Source: a virus. Taken from it: 21,397 bases of DNA. Position numbers and translations under genes: made by a program. Shown here piece by piece: positions 7,878 to 13,218 of this stretch. The stretch is taken from positions 1 to 21,397 of the IMG/VR virus record IMGVR_UViG_3300031758_000673. One strand, given 5' to 3'. Each line of letters begins with the position of its first letter. The stretch's first letter is position 1. The notes beneath the pieces were generated by a model. That model was not told the origin of the DNA and searched no databases. It saw only the letters and a program-made list of their open reading frames with translations.

Positions 7878-8555
7878 TTAGTTCACCGACATTCTTATCT
7901 GACCAGACCGATAAGCGTCACGACGCTCCATGCCATCACCCAGACGTTTAGCCAGGATCATTGCCTCTTCATAGCGTTTGTTATACCCAGCAATAACATC
8001 AGCCTCACCCTTCATGTAGGTGTACGCCTCAATTAATGAGCCATAGAGCAACGCAGAATCAAAGTTATCACCAAGCCACGTAGTACCAGCCGTAACAATT
8101 GATTCTGGGTAGTAGAAATAGTGCAACTCTATTAAATAGTTTAGGTTTGGTGTTGGCCCTAAGATAAACGTGTTGTCATCAAATATAGCGTAATACTTTG
8201 GTATGCCTGTAGTATTTGGATTTGGAAATGCAGCTCTAATAAAATTTACATCTTTGTTTAACAAATACTCATAGTTACCGTCGCTATCAATAACTGCCAT
8301 GGAATACACAGCTAAAAAATCTACGGGTGTTCCAAGATATTGATTGCTTGAAGTTGCGTTGCCAGTTTGATTTTTGCGAAAATTTGGAAACTGAACGCTG
8401 TTATAAATCCGCTGCTCAGCCTGCTGAATGAACGTGTCAATCTGTTCTTTAGACGTGAGGTTTACTAGGTTTCCAGAGGAATCCGTGTACTGAGTACTCG
8501 GAAAGTCATTTTCCGTGAACCCCTTGATCGTCTCAAACAGAGTTGCGTAGTTCAT
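7878..8555 (-). CDS. Head-tail adaptor / tail tubular A-like protein
   Basis: This 225-residue protein has features of the podovirus-type adaptor family (P22 gp4, T7 gp11 and SU10-like adaptors). It has an N-terminal helical stretch with I-x-x-F-I-Q-Q-A-E-Q-R-I-Y-N (about 39-52), then S-V-Q-F-P-N-F-R-K-N, Y-L-G-T-P-V-D-F-L-A, L-L-N-K-D-V-N-F-I-R, and a C-terminal helix around A-L-L-Y-G-S-L-I-E-A-Y-T-Y-M-K-G-E-A-D. I recall closely similar sequences annotated as phage adaptor proteins. In such phages the adaptor binds below the portal and connects to the tail. The start codon directly abuts the stop of the 46-residue microprotein gene (TAA-ATG), suggesting coupled translation. The adaptor call is a family inference. 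Confidence 0.72.
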   Translation of the reverse strand: MNYATLFETIKGFTENDFPSTQYTDSSGNLVNLTSKEQIDTFIQQAEQRIYNSVQFPNFRKNQTGNATSSNQYLGTPVDFLAVYSMAVIDSDGNYEYLLNKDVNFIRAAFPNPNTTGIPKYYAIFDDNTFILGPTPNLNYLIELHYFYYPESIVTAGTTWLGDNFDSALLYGSLIEAYTYMKGEADVIAGYNKRYEEAMILAKRLGDGMERRDAYRSGQIRMSVN

Positions 8556-8696
8556 TTAGCCTAGCTTCTTCGACGAGTTAGTGCCCTTAGTAGCCGCTCC
8601 TGTGCCACGCGTTTTAACAGTCTGCGTATTAGGGACATTATTTGGGTAACCATTCTTAGTATCCTTTACAGGTACTGGGGTAGGCATCTTGTTCAT
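8556..8696 (-). CDS. 46-residue basic microprotein
   Basis: This was read directly from the minus strand: 46 codons starting MNKMPTPVPVKDTKNG and ending in K-T-R-G-T-G-A-A-T-K-G-T-N-S-S-K-K-L-G. It starts by sharing bases with the stop of the upstream microprotein gene (TAATG) and its own stop abuts the next ATG, so it sits in a perfect translational relay. The R-G-T-G-A-A-T-K-G segment is vaguely like the R-x-D-G-x-A-x-K-G-K motif of the larger microprotein island and is a sequence I recall from other aquatic phages. No enzymatic feature is present. It is probably a small virion or nucleic-acid-associated protein, function unknown. Confidence 0.72.
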   Translation of the reverse strand: MNKMPTPVPVKDTKNGYPNNVPNTQTVKTRGTGAATKGTNSSKKLG

Positions 8697-8872
8697 TATC
8701 GCCCCCGCCCAGCTTTTTTCTGCATCATGACCTTAGGCATACCCTTGCCCATCTTTTTCTCCGTCATGGACTCTTTGGGCGGCTTAAGCATACCACCTTT
8801 TTTCAGGCCCATGCGATGCATTTTTGAACTGCCCTCGTGTTTCTTAATAGCCTCGGCAATTTTGTTAGCCAT
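8696..8872 (-). CDS. 58-residue Lys/Met-rich microprotein
   Basis: This was read directly from the minus strand: MANKIAEAIKKHEGSSKMHR and on for 58 codons, ending A-G-R-G-R. It is extremely rich in Lys, Met and Gly with no Cys, Trp, Phe or Tyr, so it is probably flexible and nucleic-acid binding or virion-internal. A strong ribosome site (AGGAGA) precedes the ATG, and the stop overlaps the next start (TAATG). It lies between two structural genes. I know no defined domain for it. Confidence 0.75.
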   Translation of the reverse strand: MANKIAEAIKKHEGSSKMHRMGLKKGGMLKPPKESMTEKKMGKGMPKVMMQKKAGRGR

Positions 8873-8890
8873 TTTGTTCTCCTATTAAAA

Positions 8891-9304
8891 TTAAGGCGCT
8901 GTTAATCGAATTAAAGCAGAGTCTACTGTTGCCGGAGGAAACACAACTCTAAATGATGTAGTGGAAGTGCGATCAGCCCCAAAATCTAAGACACAAATAG
9001 ATGGTCCACTTACTGTATATACCAAAGCTCCTCGTGCGGTAAGAGAAGACACCCAAGAAGGGTCTGTAAATGTTAAAAAAAATATACCATTTTCTGTGTC
9101 ATAAGTAGGAGATACGAGCTGTCCTGTAGCGATATATCCTGATGCCACGACTTCATCAGAAGATGTATATGCGGCTGTCGTGTTATTTAAAGTTGCTGCA
9201 CTGGTATAAAGAGCTACCTTAAAATAACTACTTGAAAAATCTAAAGTTCCAGCTGCAATGGCGGCTTTAAAAGCGTCTGTTAAATAATTTCCAGTAAACG
9301 CCAT
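8891..9304 (-). CDS. Small beta-rich putative virion protein
   Basis: This 137-residue protein starts MAFTGNYLTDAFKAAIAAGT. It has Y-F-K-V-A-L-Y-T-S-A-A-T-L-N at about 27-40, V-V-A-S-G-Y-I-A-T-G-Q at about 52-62, and a C-terminal F-R-V-V-F-P-P-A-T-V-D-S-A-L-I-R-L segment. I recognise this as a common small structural protein of aquatic phages (K-x-A-L-Y-T-S-x-A-T-L motif), usually annotated hypothetical. It resembles the protein at 5912-6370 in layout. Placement between the neck-type genes suggests a decoration or tail role. The ribosome site is only moderate. Confidence 0.68.
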   Translation of the reverse strand: MAFTGNYLTDAFKAAIAAGTLDFSSSYFKVALYTSAATLNNTTAAYTSSDEVVASGYIATGQLVSPTYDTENGIFFLTFTDPSWVSSLTARGALVYTVSGPSICVLDFGADRTSTTSFRVVFPPATVDSALIRLTAP

Positions 9305-9312
9305 TTTTGTCT

Positions 9313-10035
9313 CTAAGAATTAGTTAAATATGGAGAATAAGTGCTTGAGTTTGCCAGCATATAAGGAAACATTGTTTGAGTGATGTACGTAATTTCTAAT
9401 GGTGTAAGAGATGAAGAAAGAGATCCTGTAACAAAACGCAACATATCTAAAGCATCAGAAGAACTAACTATACCGTCTCCATTAATATCACCAAGTCTTC
9501 TATCATTAACAAATGTATTTCTAAACAATGCTGTTGGTATTGGTTGCGATTGAACGGCTGCTTGCAATAAAGCATTTGGTAACAATGATTGTGTCACCAC
9601 CATTCCATCTAAAACCACACCAACCGGAAACAATACTGCAAATGGAGCCACAATTGCTAAATTATTTGGTGTAAGCCCATCAGCATTAGCTCTAGCACCA
9701 CCAACCGGTGCCCATCCCCATTGCACAATTCTACTACCGCCAGATGGGTCGCCGCTACCTAATGGGCCAGCATTAGACTCAATTTGCAAGCCTGTGTAGC
9801 CAGCTTGTCGATAAGTAGTATCTGGGCGTGGATTACGAATAGCCTGCGGGTCATTTACCGGATACATGCCCAACTGCAACTGTGGCTGATCTGGTTCCCA
9901 ACATGTAGGGCAGACAAGAAGATTTACGTTCTTTGTCTTAATAACGATGCTTTTAAGCTGTTTTAGCTTATAGCGAAAGCCACACCTATCGCACTGCGAT
10001 ATAGCCCATTTACCAGAGGCAAACTTGGTAGGCAT
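9313..10035 (-). CDS. Zinc-ribbon plus dockerin-loop virion-associated protein
   Basis: This 240-residue protein has two recognisable modules. Residues 15-45 form a four-cysteine zinc ribbon (C-D-R-C at 15-18 and C-P-T-C at 42-45) inside a conserved start (MPTKFASGKWAI and later W-E-P-D-Q-P-Q-L-Q-L-G-M-Y-P-V) that I recall from other uncultured aquatic phages. Residues 183-194 form a perfect dockerin/EF-hand-type calcium loop, D-I-N-G-D-G-I-V-S-S-S-D, followed by A-L-D-M-L-R-F-V-T-G, as in one type I dockerin repeat. The middle (about 85-165) is low in charge and hydrophobic. The start overlaps the stop of the adaptor-like gene (TAATG). Zinc and calcium binding are inferred from ligand spacing; the role in the particle is unknown. 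Confidence 0.75.
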   Translation of the reverse strand: MPTKFASGKWAISQCDRCGFRYKLKQLKSIVIKTKNVNLLVCPTCWEPDQPQLQLGMYPVNDPQAIRNPRPDTTYRQAGYTGLQIESNAGPLGSGDPSGGSRIVQWGWAPVGGARANADGLTPNNLAIVAPFAVLFPVGVVLDGMVVTQSLLPNALLQAAVQSQPIPTALFRNTFVNDRRLGDINGDGIVSSSDALDMLRFVTGSLSSSLTPLEITYITQTMFPYMLANSSTYSPYLTNS

Positions 10036-10778
10036 TAATAGAACATCTCACGCGGCGCTAACCGCAGAGAAGCCTTCTCACGATCTTCAGACGATGCCAA
10101 CGCCCACTGCTCTTCATACGACATCTTGAGCATTTCTAACCGTGGGAGCGCCTCAGGAATCTTCATGGACAAGTAATATGCCAGCCCAGCCACTAAGCAA
10201 GGCAACAGACGGAATGGAATGTCTTGTGTGTCTACCCCGTTACCCGCGTCCTGTAAGCGACGCAGTCTCCAGTAGACATAGGTGTAAAAGTTACTCTGGT
10301 CTGGCGCAGGCCAGACATTAATATTTGGCGGGTTTACCCCAGTAGAAGTGTTAGTCGTATTAGGCTGGTTACCGTTTATGGGGTATGTAGCACCCGACTG
10401 CCGGTTAATCCAGACCTGAATGGGTCGGCCTTGTGCGTTCTTATTCGGTATCGTGGCATAAGTAGAAACGCTAATGCGGCTGATGTTGATGTCAGTCTGC
10501 TCAGCGCCTGTCTGAGTCCGTATCACACTATCCAGAAGGTCAATCGTATCTACAGGCAGAGCGTAGGTAATCTGCCCCTGCACCATTGGAATCGACCCCT
10601 GCTCAATAGTCCAGAGGTTAATACCACGGTTAGCCCACTCAATAGTCAGCAGGTTCAGAGATCTACGCGCTGTACGGAACTCATAACCCGTGCGTACCTC
10701 TAAGCCACAACGCTCAAAAGCTTCTTCAAGAAGCTCATTGAAGTCTAGATTAAAGCTAGTGGTGCCTGAAGTGGTCAT
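10035..10778 (-). CDS. Phage adaptor / head-completion-like protein
   Basis: This 247-residue protein contains F-N-E-L-L-E-E-A-F-E-R-C-G-L-E and R-T-A-R-R-S-L-N-L-L-T-I-E-W-A-N-R-G-I-N-L-W-T in the first 60 residues, W-P-A-P-D near 155-160, and a C-terminal helix around L-P-C-L-V-A-G-L-A-Y-Y-L. This helical N-terminus, beta middle and helical C-terminus match P22 gp4/SU10-type adaptor proteins. The gene overlaps both neighbours by single bases (TAATG), joining the microprotein island to the tail genes. With the protein at 7878-8555 there are two adaptor-like genes, so one may be a tail-tube or nozzle-side component. The assignment is moderately secure. Confidence 0.65.
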   Translation of the reverse strand: MTTSGTTSFNLDFNELLEEAFERCGLEVRTGYEFRTARRSLNLLTIEWANRGINLWTIEQGSIPMVQGQITYALPVDTIDLLDSVIRTQTGAEQTDINISRISVSTYATIPNKNAQGRPIQVWINRQSGATYPINGNQPNTTNTSTGVNPPNINVWPAPDQSNFYTYVYWRLRRLQDAGNGVDTQDIPFRLLPCLVAGLAYYLSMKIPEALPRLEMLKMSYEEQWALASSEDREKASLRLAPREMFY

Positions 10779-11122
10779 TAAACCATCCGTCCTTTGGTTT
10801 TGCCTTTACGAGCGCAGCCATCTGCTCTTTTAGACGCGGAAACCGTACCGCCTTTTTTAAATCTTTTGGTGACTTTAATCCCGCCGCCTGTTAATTCTCT
10901 GTTTGTTTTACCTTCTCTAGGCTTGAACGCCTGTCCTTCAAGATACGCTTCAACATCCAAATCATCATTAACCTGTTTTCTGCCAGACAATCTGCCGCCC
11001 AAAAAAGAACCGTATTGATTTGAAGCGCCAGACCCACGCGCTAGTACGTTTTTCATACCAGACTTAGCCATGAGTTCGGCGTCCCTCATTTCACGCTCTA
11101 ATTCTTTATCAGTGATTGTCAC
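10778..11122 (-). CDS. 114-residue basic protein with K-R-A-D-G-C-A / K-G-K-T-K-G C-terminus
   Basis: Its N-terminal 25 residues are acidic and helical (MTITDKELEREMRDAELMAK), the middle is Gly/Ser-rich, and the last 30 residues are strongly basic: K-R-F-K-K-G-G-T-V, then S-A-S-K-R-A-D-G-C-A-R-K-G-K-T-K-G-R-M-V at the very end. The same terminal signature ends the protein at 12164-12718 and occurs inside the one at 12003-12167. It starts with an ATGA overlap to the dockerin-like gene and its stop overlaps the adaptor start (TAATG). I recall this C-terminus in other aquatic phage small proteins but no function for it. Nucleic-acid binding or packaging into the virion is a hypothesis. Confidence 0.72.
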   Translation of the reverse strand: MTITDKELEREMRDAELMAKSGMKNVLARGSGASNQYGSFLGGRLSGRKQVNDDLDVEAYLEGQAFKPREGKTNRELTGGGIKVTKRFKKGGTVSASKRADGCARKGKTKGRMV

Positions 11123-11376
11123 TTCATTCCCCTCAAGGTCTTAGCCAGACGCGCTCTCTGTCCTAGCTTACCCGGTGCTTTTGTAGCCCGATCTAGCATC
11201 TTAGCGGGAATCTTTTTCTTACCCTTGATGCCAAGCTGCTCACGCAACGCACCCGGCTTCTTGATGGCTTCTTTTATAAAACCACCCTTCTTTTTACCTA
11301 CAACACCACGGCCCATAAGCACGTCGGCTTTGGTTACTTCACCGTCTTTGTTTAGGTCTGGGAACGATTTAGCCAT
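11119..11376 (-). CDS. 85-residue protein: dockerin-like calcium loop plus basic module
   Basis: Residues 7-18 read D-L-N-K-D-G-E-V-T-K-A-D, a textbook 12-residue calcium loop of the dockerin/EF-hand type (ligand positions 1, 3, 5 and 12 all acidic or Asn). The rest (about 30-85) is a basic module with F-I-K-E-A-I-K-K-P-G-A-L-R and K-A-P-G-K-L-G-Q-R-A-R-L-A-K-T-L, a block I recall from other aquatic phage proteins. So it appears to be a small fusion of two modules. The start overlaps the upstream stop (TAATG) and the end overlaps the next gene (ATGA). Calcium binding is inferred from the loop alone. Confidence 0.75.
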   Translation of the reverse strand: MAKSFPDLNKDGEVTKADVLMGRGVVGKKKGGFIKEAIKKPGALREQLGIKGKKKIPAKMLDRATKAPGKLGQRARLAKTLRGMK

Positions 11377-11615
11377 TATCGGAACCTCGCTGTCTTTGCT
11401 GCAATAGATTTTGGTTGTTTAACGAACTGCTTTCCAGAAGCTTTACCAGCTCTTTTCGCTCTAGTCGTCGCTGCATACTCAGCTGGAGATAGTGACTTGA
11501 TCGCCTTCTCTGGGAGGTAACGTTCGCCAGTATCGGAAGACGGTTTCCCACTCTTAGTTCTCCACTTTTGTGCTGTCCAGTCTTTCAAGCTCTGCTGCGG
11601 CTTCTTTAGCGGCAT
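11376..11615 (-). CDS. 79-residue basic conserved protein (K-P-Q-Q-S-L-K-D-W-T family)
   Basis: It begins MPLKKPQQSLKDWTAQKWRT, then has S-G-K-P-S-S, T-G-E-R-Y-L-P, S-L-S-P-A-E-Y-A-A-T-T-R-A-K-R and K-Q-F-V-K-Q-P. I recognise this conserved block from marine viruses, including a domain of large DNA viruses of eukaryotes that I believe is catalogued as DUF5872, where it follows a Q-W-S-A-R-K-A-Q-like block. Here the Q-W-S-A-R-K block is in the separate gene at 11715-12002. The function is unknown. Its first 62 nt overlap the putative gene at 11554-11718 in another frame. The family number is from memory and should be verified. Confidence 0.78.
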   Translation of the reverse strand: MPLKKPQQSLKDWTAQKWRTKSGKPSSDTGERYLPEKAIKSLSPAEYAATTRAKRAGKASGKQFVKQPKSIAAKTARFR

Positions 11616-11718
11616 CTCGCTCAGTCCTTTTTCTCTTCCGGTACACTTCCGCAGCTTTTAAAACCCACGAAAACACATTTCCGTCTCTCTTCGGGTCGTA
11701 CACCGGCGCCCGAATCAC
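11554..11718 (-). CDS. Putative 54-residue basic helical protein, GTG start, overlapping two genes
   Basis: A GTG at 11716-11718 overlaps the TGA of the upstream gene (GTGA) and opens 54 codons to a TAA at 11554-11556. The product starts (M)IRAPVYDPKRDG and continues N-V-F-S-W-V-L-K-A-A-E-V-Y-R-K-R-K-R-T-E-R, then an Ala/Glu/Lys helix. Its composition (aromatic core followed by an amphipathic, charged helix) looks protein-like, and it fills what would otherwise be a gap of about 100 nt in a region with no other gaps. The GGGGGG and GGA bases just upstream could serve as a ribosome site. Against it are the rare start codon and a 62-nt overlap with the next gene. No family is recognised. Confidence 0.5.
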   Translation of the reverse strand: MIRAPVYDPKRDGNVFSWVLKAAEVYRKRKRTERDAAKEAAAELERLDSTKVEN

Positions 11719-12002
11719 TTATATCCACCCCCCTTAGCTTTGTACTGCTTAGCCAAGAGTTGTGCTTTTCTTGCTGACCACTGACCCGCAGCAGTCCCTT
11801 GAGTCGCGGAGCCTTTAATCTTTTCAAAAAGACTCTTACGCATTCCCGGCTTCGTATAAGTGCCTGCTTCATTGACACGAGATTTAACCTTTCCGCCTTC
11901 AGCATACTGCGTGAAGTTATTAGGGTTATCCCTACGAGTGGCTTTTTTAGCCTTGGGCATTTTAGATGGGCGAATATCACCCATCCCGCGTGAAGGTCTC
12001 AT
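11715..12002 (-). CDS. 95-residue basic conserved protein (Q-W-S-A-R-K-A-Q-L motif)
   Basis: It starts MRPSRGMGDIRPSKMPKAKK. The conserved part has Y-A-E-G-G-K-V-K-S-R-V-N-E-A-G-T-Y-T-K-P-G-M-R-K (about 33-56), then G-Q-W-S-A-R-K-A-Q-L-L-A-K-Q-Y-K-A-K-G-G-G-Y at the C-terminus. I recall this block in many aquatic phages and, with the K-P-Q-Q-S-L-K-D-W-T block, in proteins of giant viruses. The start directly follows the stop of the 54-residue gene at 12003 and its TGA overlaps the GTG of the next putative gene. It is strongly basic and probably binds nucleic acid or forms part of the virion interior, but no function is established to my knowledge. Confidence 0.78.
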   Translation of the reverse strand: MRPSRGMGDIRPSKMPKAKKATRRDNPNNFTQYAEGGKVKSRVNEAGTYTKPGMRKSLFEKIKGSATQGTAAGQWSARKAQLLAKQYKAKGGGYK

Positions 12003-12167
12003 TTAGCACTTCCCGCCGCCACGCATTTTGGTCTTCGGCATACCGCCGTTCATCATCTTGACCATCTTGCCTTTGGTCTTGCCCTTAGAAGCCACACCGT
12101 CACGGCTAGGAGCAGCGGTCTTAACAGCGCCCATCTTGGAAGCGCCCATGCCAGTCATCTTTTTCAT
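12003..12167 (-). CDS. 54-residue Lys/Met/Gly-rich microprotein with K-G-K-T-K-G-K-M-V motif
   Basis: This was read directly from the minus strand: MKKMTGMGASKMGAVKTAAP, then S-R-D-G-V-A-S-K-G-K-T-K-G-K-M-V, then K-M-M-N-G-G-M-P-K-T-K-M-R-G-G-G-K-C and stop. The start overlaps the previous stop as ATGA and the stop abuts the next ATG. The internal motif is the same as the C-terminal signature of the two neighbours at 12164-12718 and 10778-11122. It has no acidic residue except one Asp, and a single Cys as its last residue. Its net charge is extremely positive. Function unknown. Confidence 0.78.
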   Translation of the reverse strand: MKKMTGMGASKMGAVKTAAPSRDGVASKGKTKGKMVKMMNGGMPKTKMRGGGKC

Positions 12168-12718
12168 ACCATTTTCCCTTTCGTTTTACCCTTCGTTGCA
12201 CAGCCATCGGCACGCTTGGAAGCGGAAGACTTGACCATGCCACCAGACTTATAGCTAGTACGCTCTGGAACTCTCAAACCACGTACAAGACGACGCGCCT
12301 TATCCAAAGGGGACCCTTTTTCTGGGGCAGCATCAGGTTTGATATCAGCCCTTTTCTGTTCAGGTAGGCTTGCCCGTAAGTTACGTAGTTTCTCTGCAGG
12401 GGTCATACGCTTAGGCGTAGCATCAGCTGCTTTAGAAGCCGTACCACGCTTAGCCAGACGTGATGTTTCATCGCCTGTATCAGTTACTTTAGGTGCGGCT
12501 GCTTTAGGCTTAGCCTTAGGCGCAGTGGCCTTAGGGGTAGCTTTCTCAGCCGGTTTACTAGTACGGGCTACAAAATCTTTGATACTTTCAGTAGTACCAG
12601 GCTCATCGCTCATCTGACTACGCTCATACTCTTTCTTTTCGCGCTCTTCAGCGGCTAAAAGATTTTTGGCGTCATCAGAGTCTGCGTATCCGCCTTCAGA
12701 AAATTTACGCTTTTTCAT
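12164..12718 (-). CDS. 184-residue Lys/Ala/Pro-rich basic protein with K-R-A-D-G-C-A C-terminus
   Basis: It begins MKKRKFSEGGYADSDDAKNL, has a charged helix (about 10-45), then a long Ala/Pro/Lys stretch with repeated A-(T/P)-K-A and P-K-A-K-P-K-A-A-A-P-K (about 57-80) resembling histone H1-like or linker sequences. A second basic region holds T-P-A-E-K-L-R-N-L-R-A-S-L. It ends G-G-M-V-K-S-S, then A-S-K-R-A-D-G-C-A-T-K-G-K-T-K-G-K-M-V. It is probably disordered and DNA-binding or scaffold-like. The start has a good ribosome site (GAGGAAAG) and overlaps the upstream gene by ATGA. Homology to histone-like proteins is compositional only, not shown. Confidence 0.75.
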   Translation of the reverse strand: MKKRKFSEGGYADSDDAKNLLAAEEREKKEYERSQMSDEPGTTESIKDFVARTSKPAEKATPKATAPKAKPKAAAPKVTDTGDETSRLAKRGTASKAADATPKRMTPAEKLRNLRASLPEQKRADIKPDAAPEKGSPLDKARRLVRGLRVPERTSYKSGGMVKSSASKRADGCATKGKTKGKMV

Positions 12719-12963
12719 ACTTTCCTCTGCCCTAAGGCGTCAATTTTGTCCTCTAACCGTTTAAACCCGCTGTCAAAATGTTCACGGATTTTCTCTAGGT
12801 CTGCCCTTACTTCTGCACGTGTGATGTGATCCCGCGCAACTTCTTCACGCGTTCTGTTAAGCAGAATGCTGATGCGTTGAAGCTCATCGAACTTGCCCTT
12901 AAGCAACATTCCCATCACCGCCACTATCGCGCTCAGCGCGATATTCCAAAGCATCATTTCCAT
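12715..12963 (-). CDS. 82-residue membrane-anchored coiled-coil protein (holin-like candidate)
   Basis: Residues about 4-22 form one hydrophobic segment (L-W-N-I-A-L-S-A-I-V-A-V-M-G-M-L-L). This is followed by a charged helix, about 25-78, with heptad-like spacing and T-R-E-E-V-A-R-D-H-I-T-R-A-E-V-R-A-D-L. Small phage proteins with this layout are common and some are called holins, but a single membrane segment with a long cytoplasmic coiled coil could equally be a membrane-anchoring or virion protein. It starts directly after the TAG of the preceding gene without a clear ribosome site, so translation is probably coupled. It is the only clear membrane protein in the window. Confidence 0.68.
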   Translation of the reverse strand: MEMMLWNIALSAIVAVMGMLLKGKFDELQRISILLNRTREEVARDHITRAEVRADLEKIREHFDSGFKRLEDKIDALGQRKV

Positions 12964-13218
12964 CTAACATTTCCATGCGCGCAAAGATTTATTGATGCGG
13001 CTGTTCGGATCATTGGCAGTCTTAGCAGAGGTAAGCTTCTTCTTCATGCCTTTCATCCTGGCGCAGAACGAGTCACGCCTTTTACCGCCTTCTGGCTGCG
13101 GGGCTTTTAATCCCGGCTTACCTGGATTGGCAGCGTTATAGGAAGCACGCCCCTTGGCGTTGAGACCACCTTTGGGGTTTTTGCCTTCTTTGCGCTGCCA
13201 AGCAGGTGTCTTAGCCAT
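12964..13218 (-). CDS. 84-residue basic conserved protein (K-N-P-K-G-G-L-N-A-K-G-R family)
   Basis: It begins MAKTPAWQRKEGKNPKGGLN, continues A-K-G-R-A-S-Y-N, then P-G-L-K-A-P-Q-P, R-R-D-S-F-C-A-R-M-K-G-M-K, and ends L-R-A-W-K-C. This conserved set is one I recall from many marine and freshwater phages, I believe as the DUF6321 family, with unknown function. Two Cys remain, in F-C-A-R-M and at the C-terminus. It overlaps the previous gene by 8 nt and abuts the next. It opens the basic microprotein island, so it is likely to act with its members. The family number is from memory. Confidence 0.8.
   Translation of the reverse strand: MAKTPAWQRKEGKNPKGGLNAKGRASYNAANPGKPGLKAPQPEGGKRRDSFCARMKGMKKKLTSAKTANDPNSRINKSLRAWKC

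Noticed and set aside
11621-11980. Minus-strand frame of 119 codons overlapping the 95-residue basic protein
   Set aside because: It runs in another frame through the conserved Q-W-S-A-R-K gene, with no conserved motif and no ribosome site; the short GTG-start frame at 11554-11718 explains the gap better.
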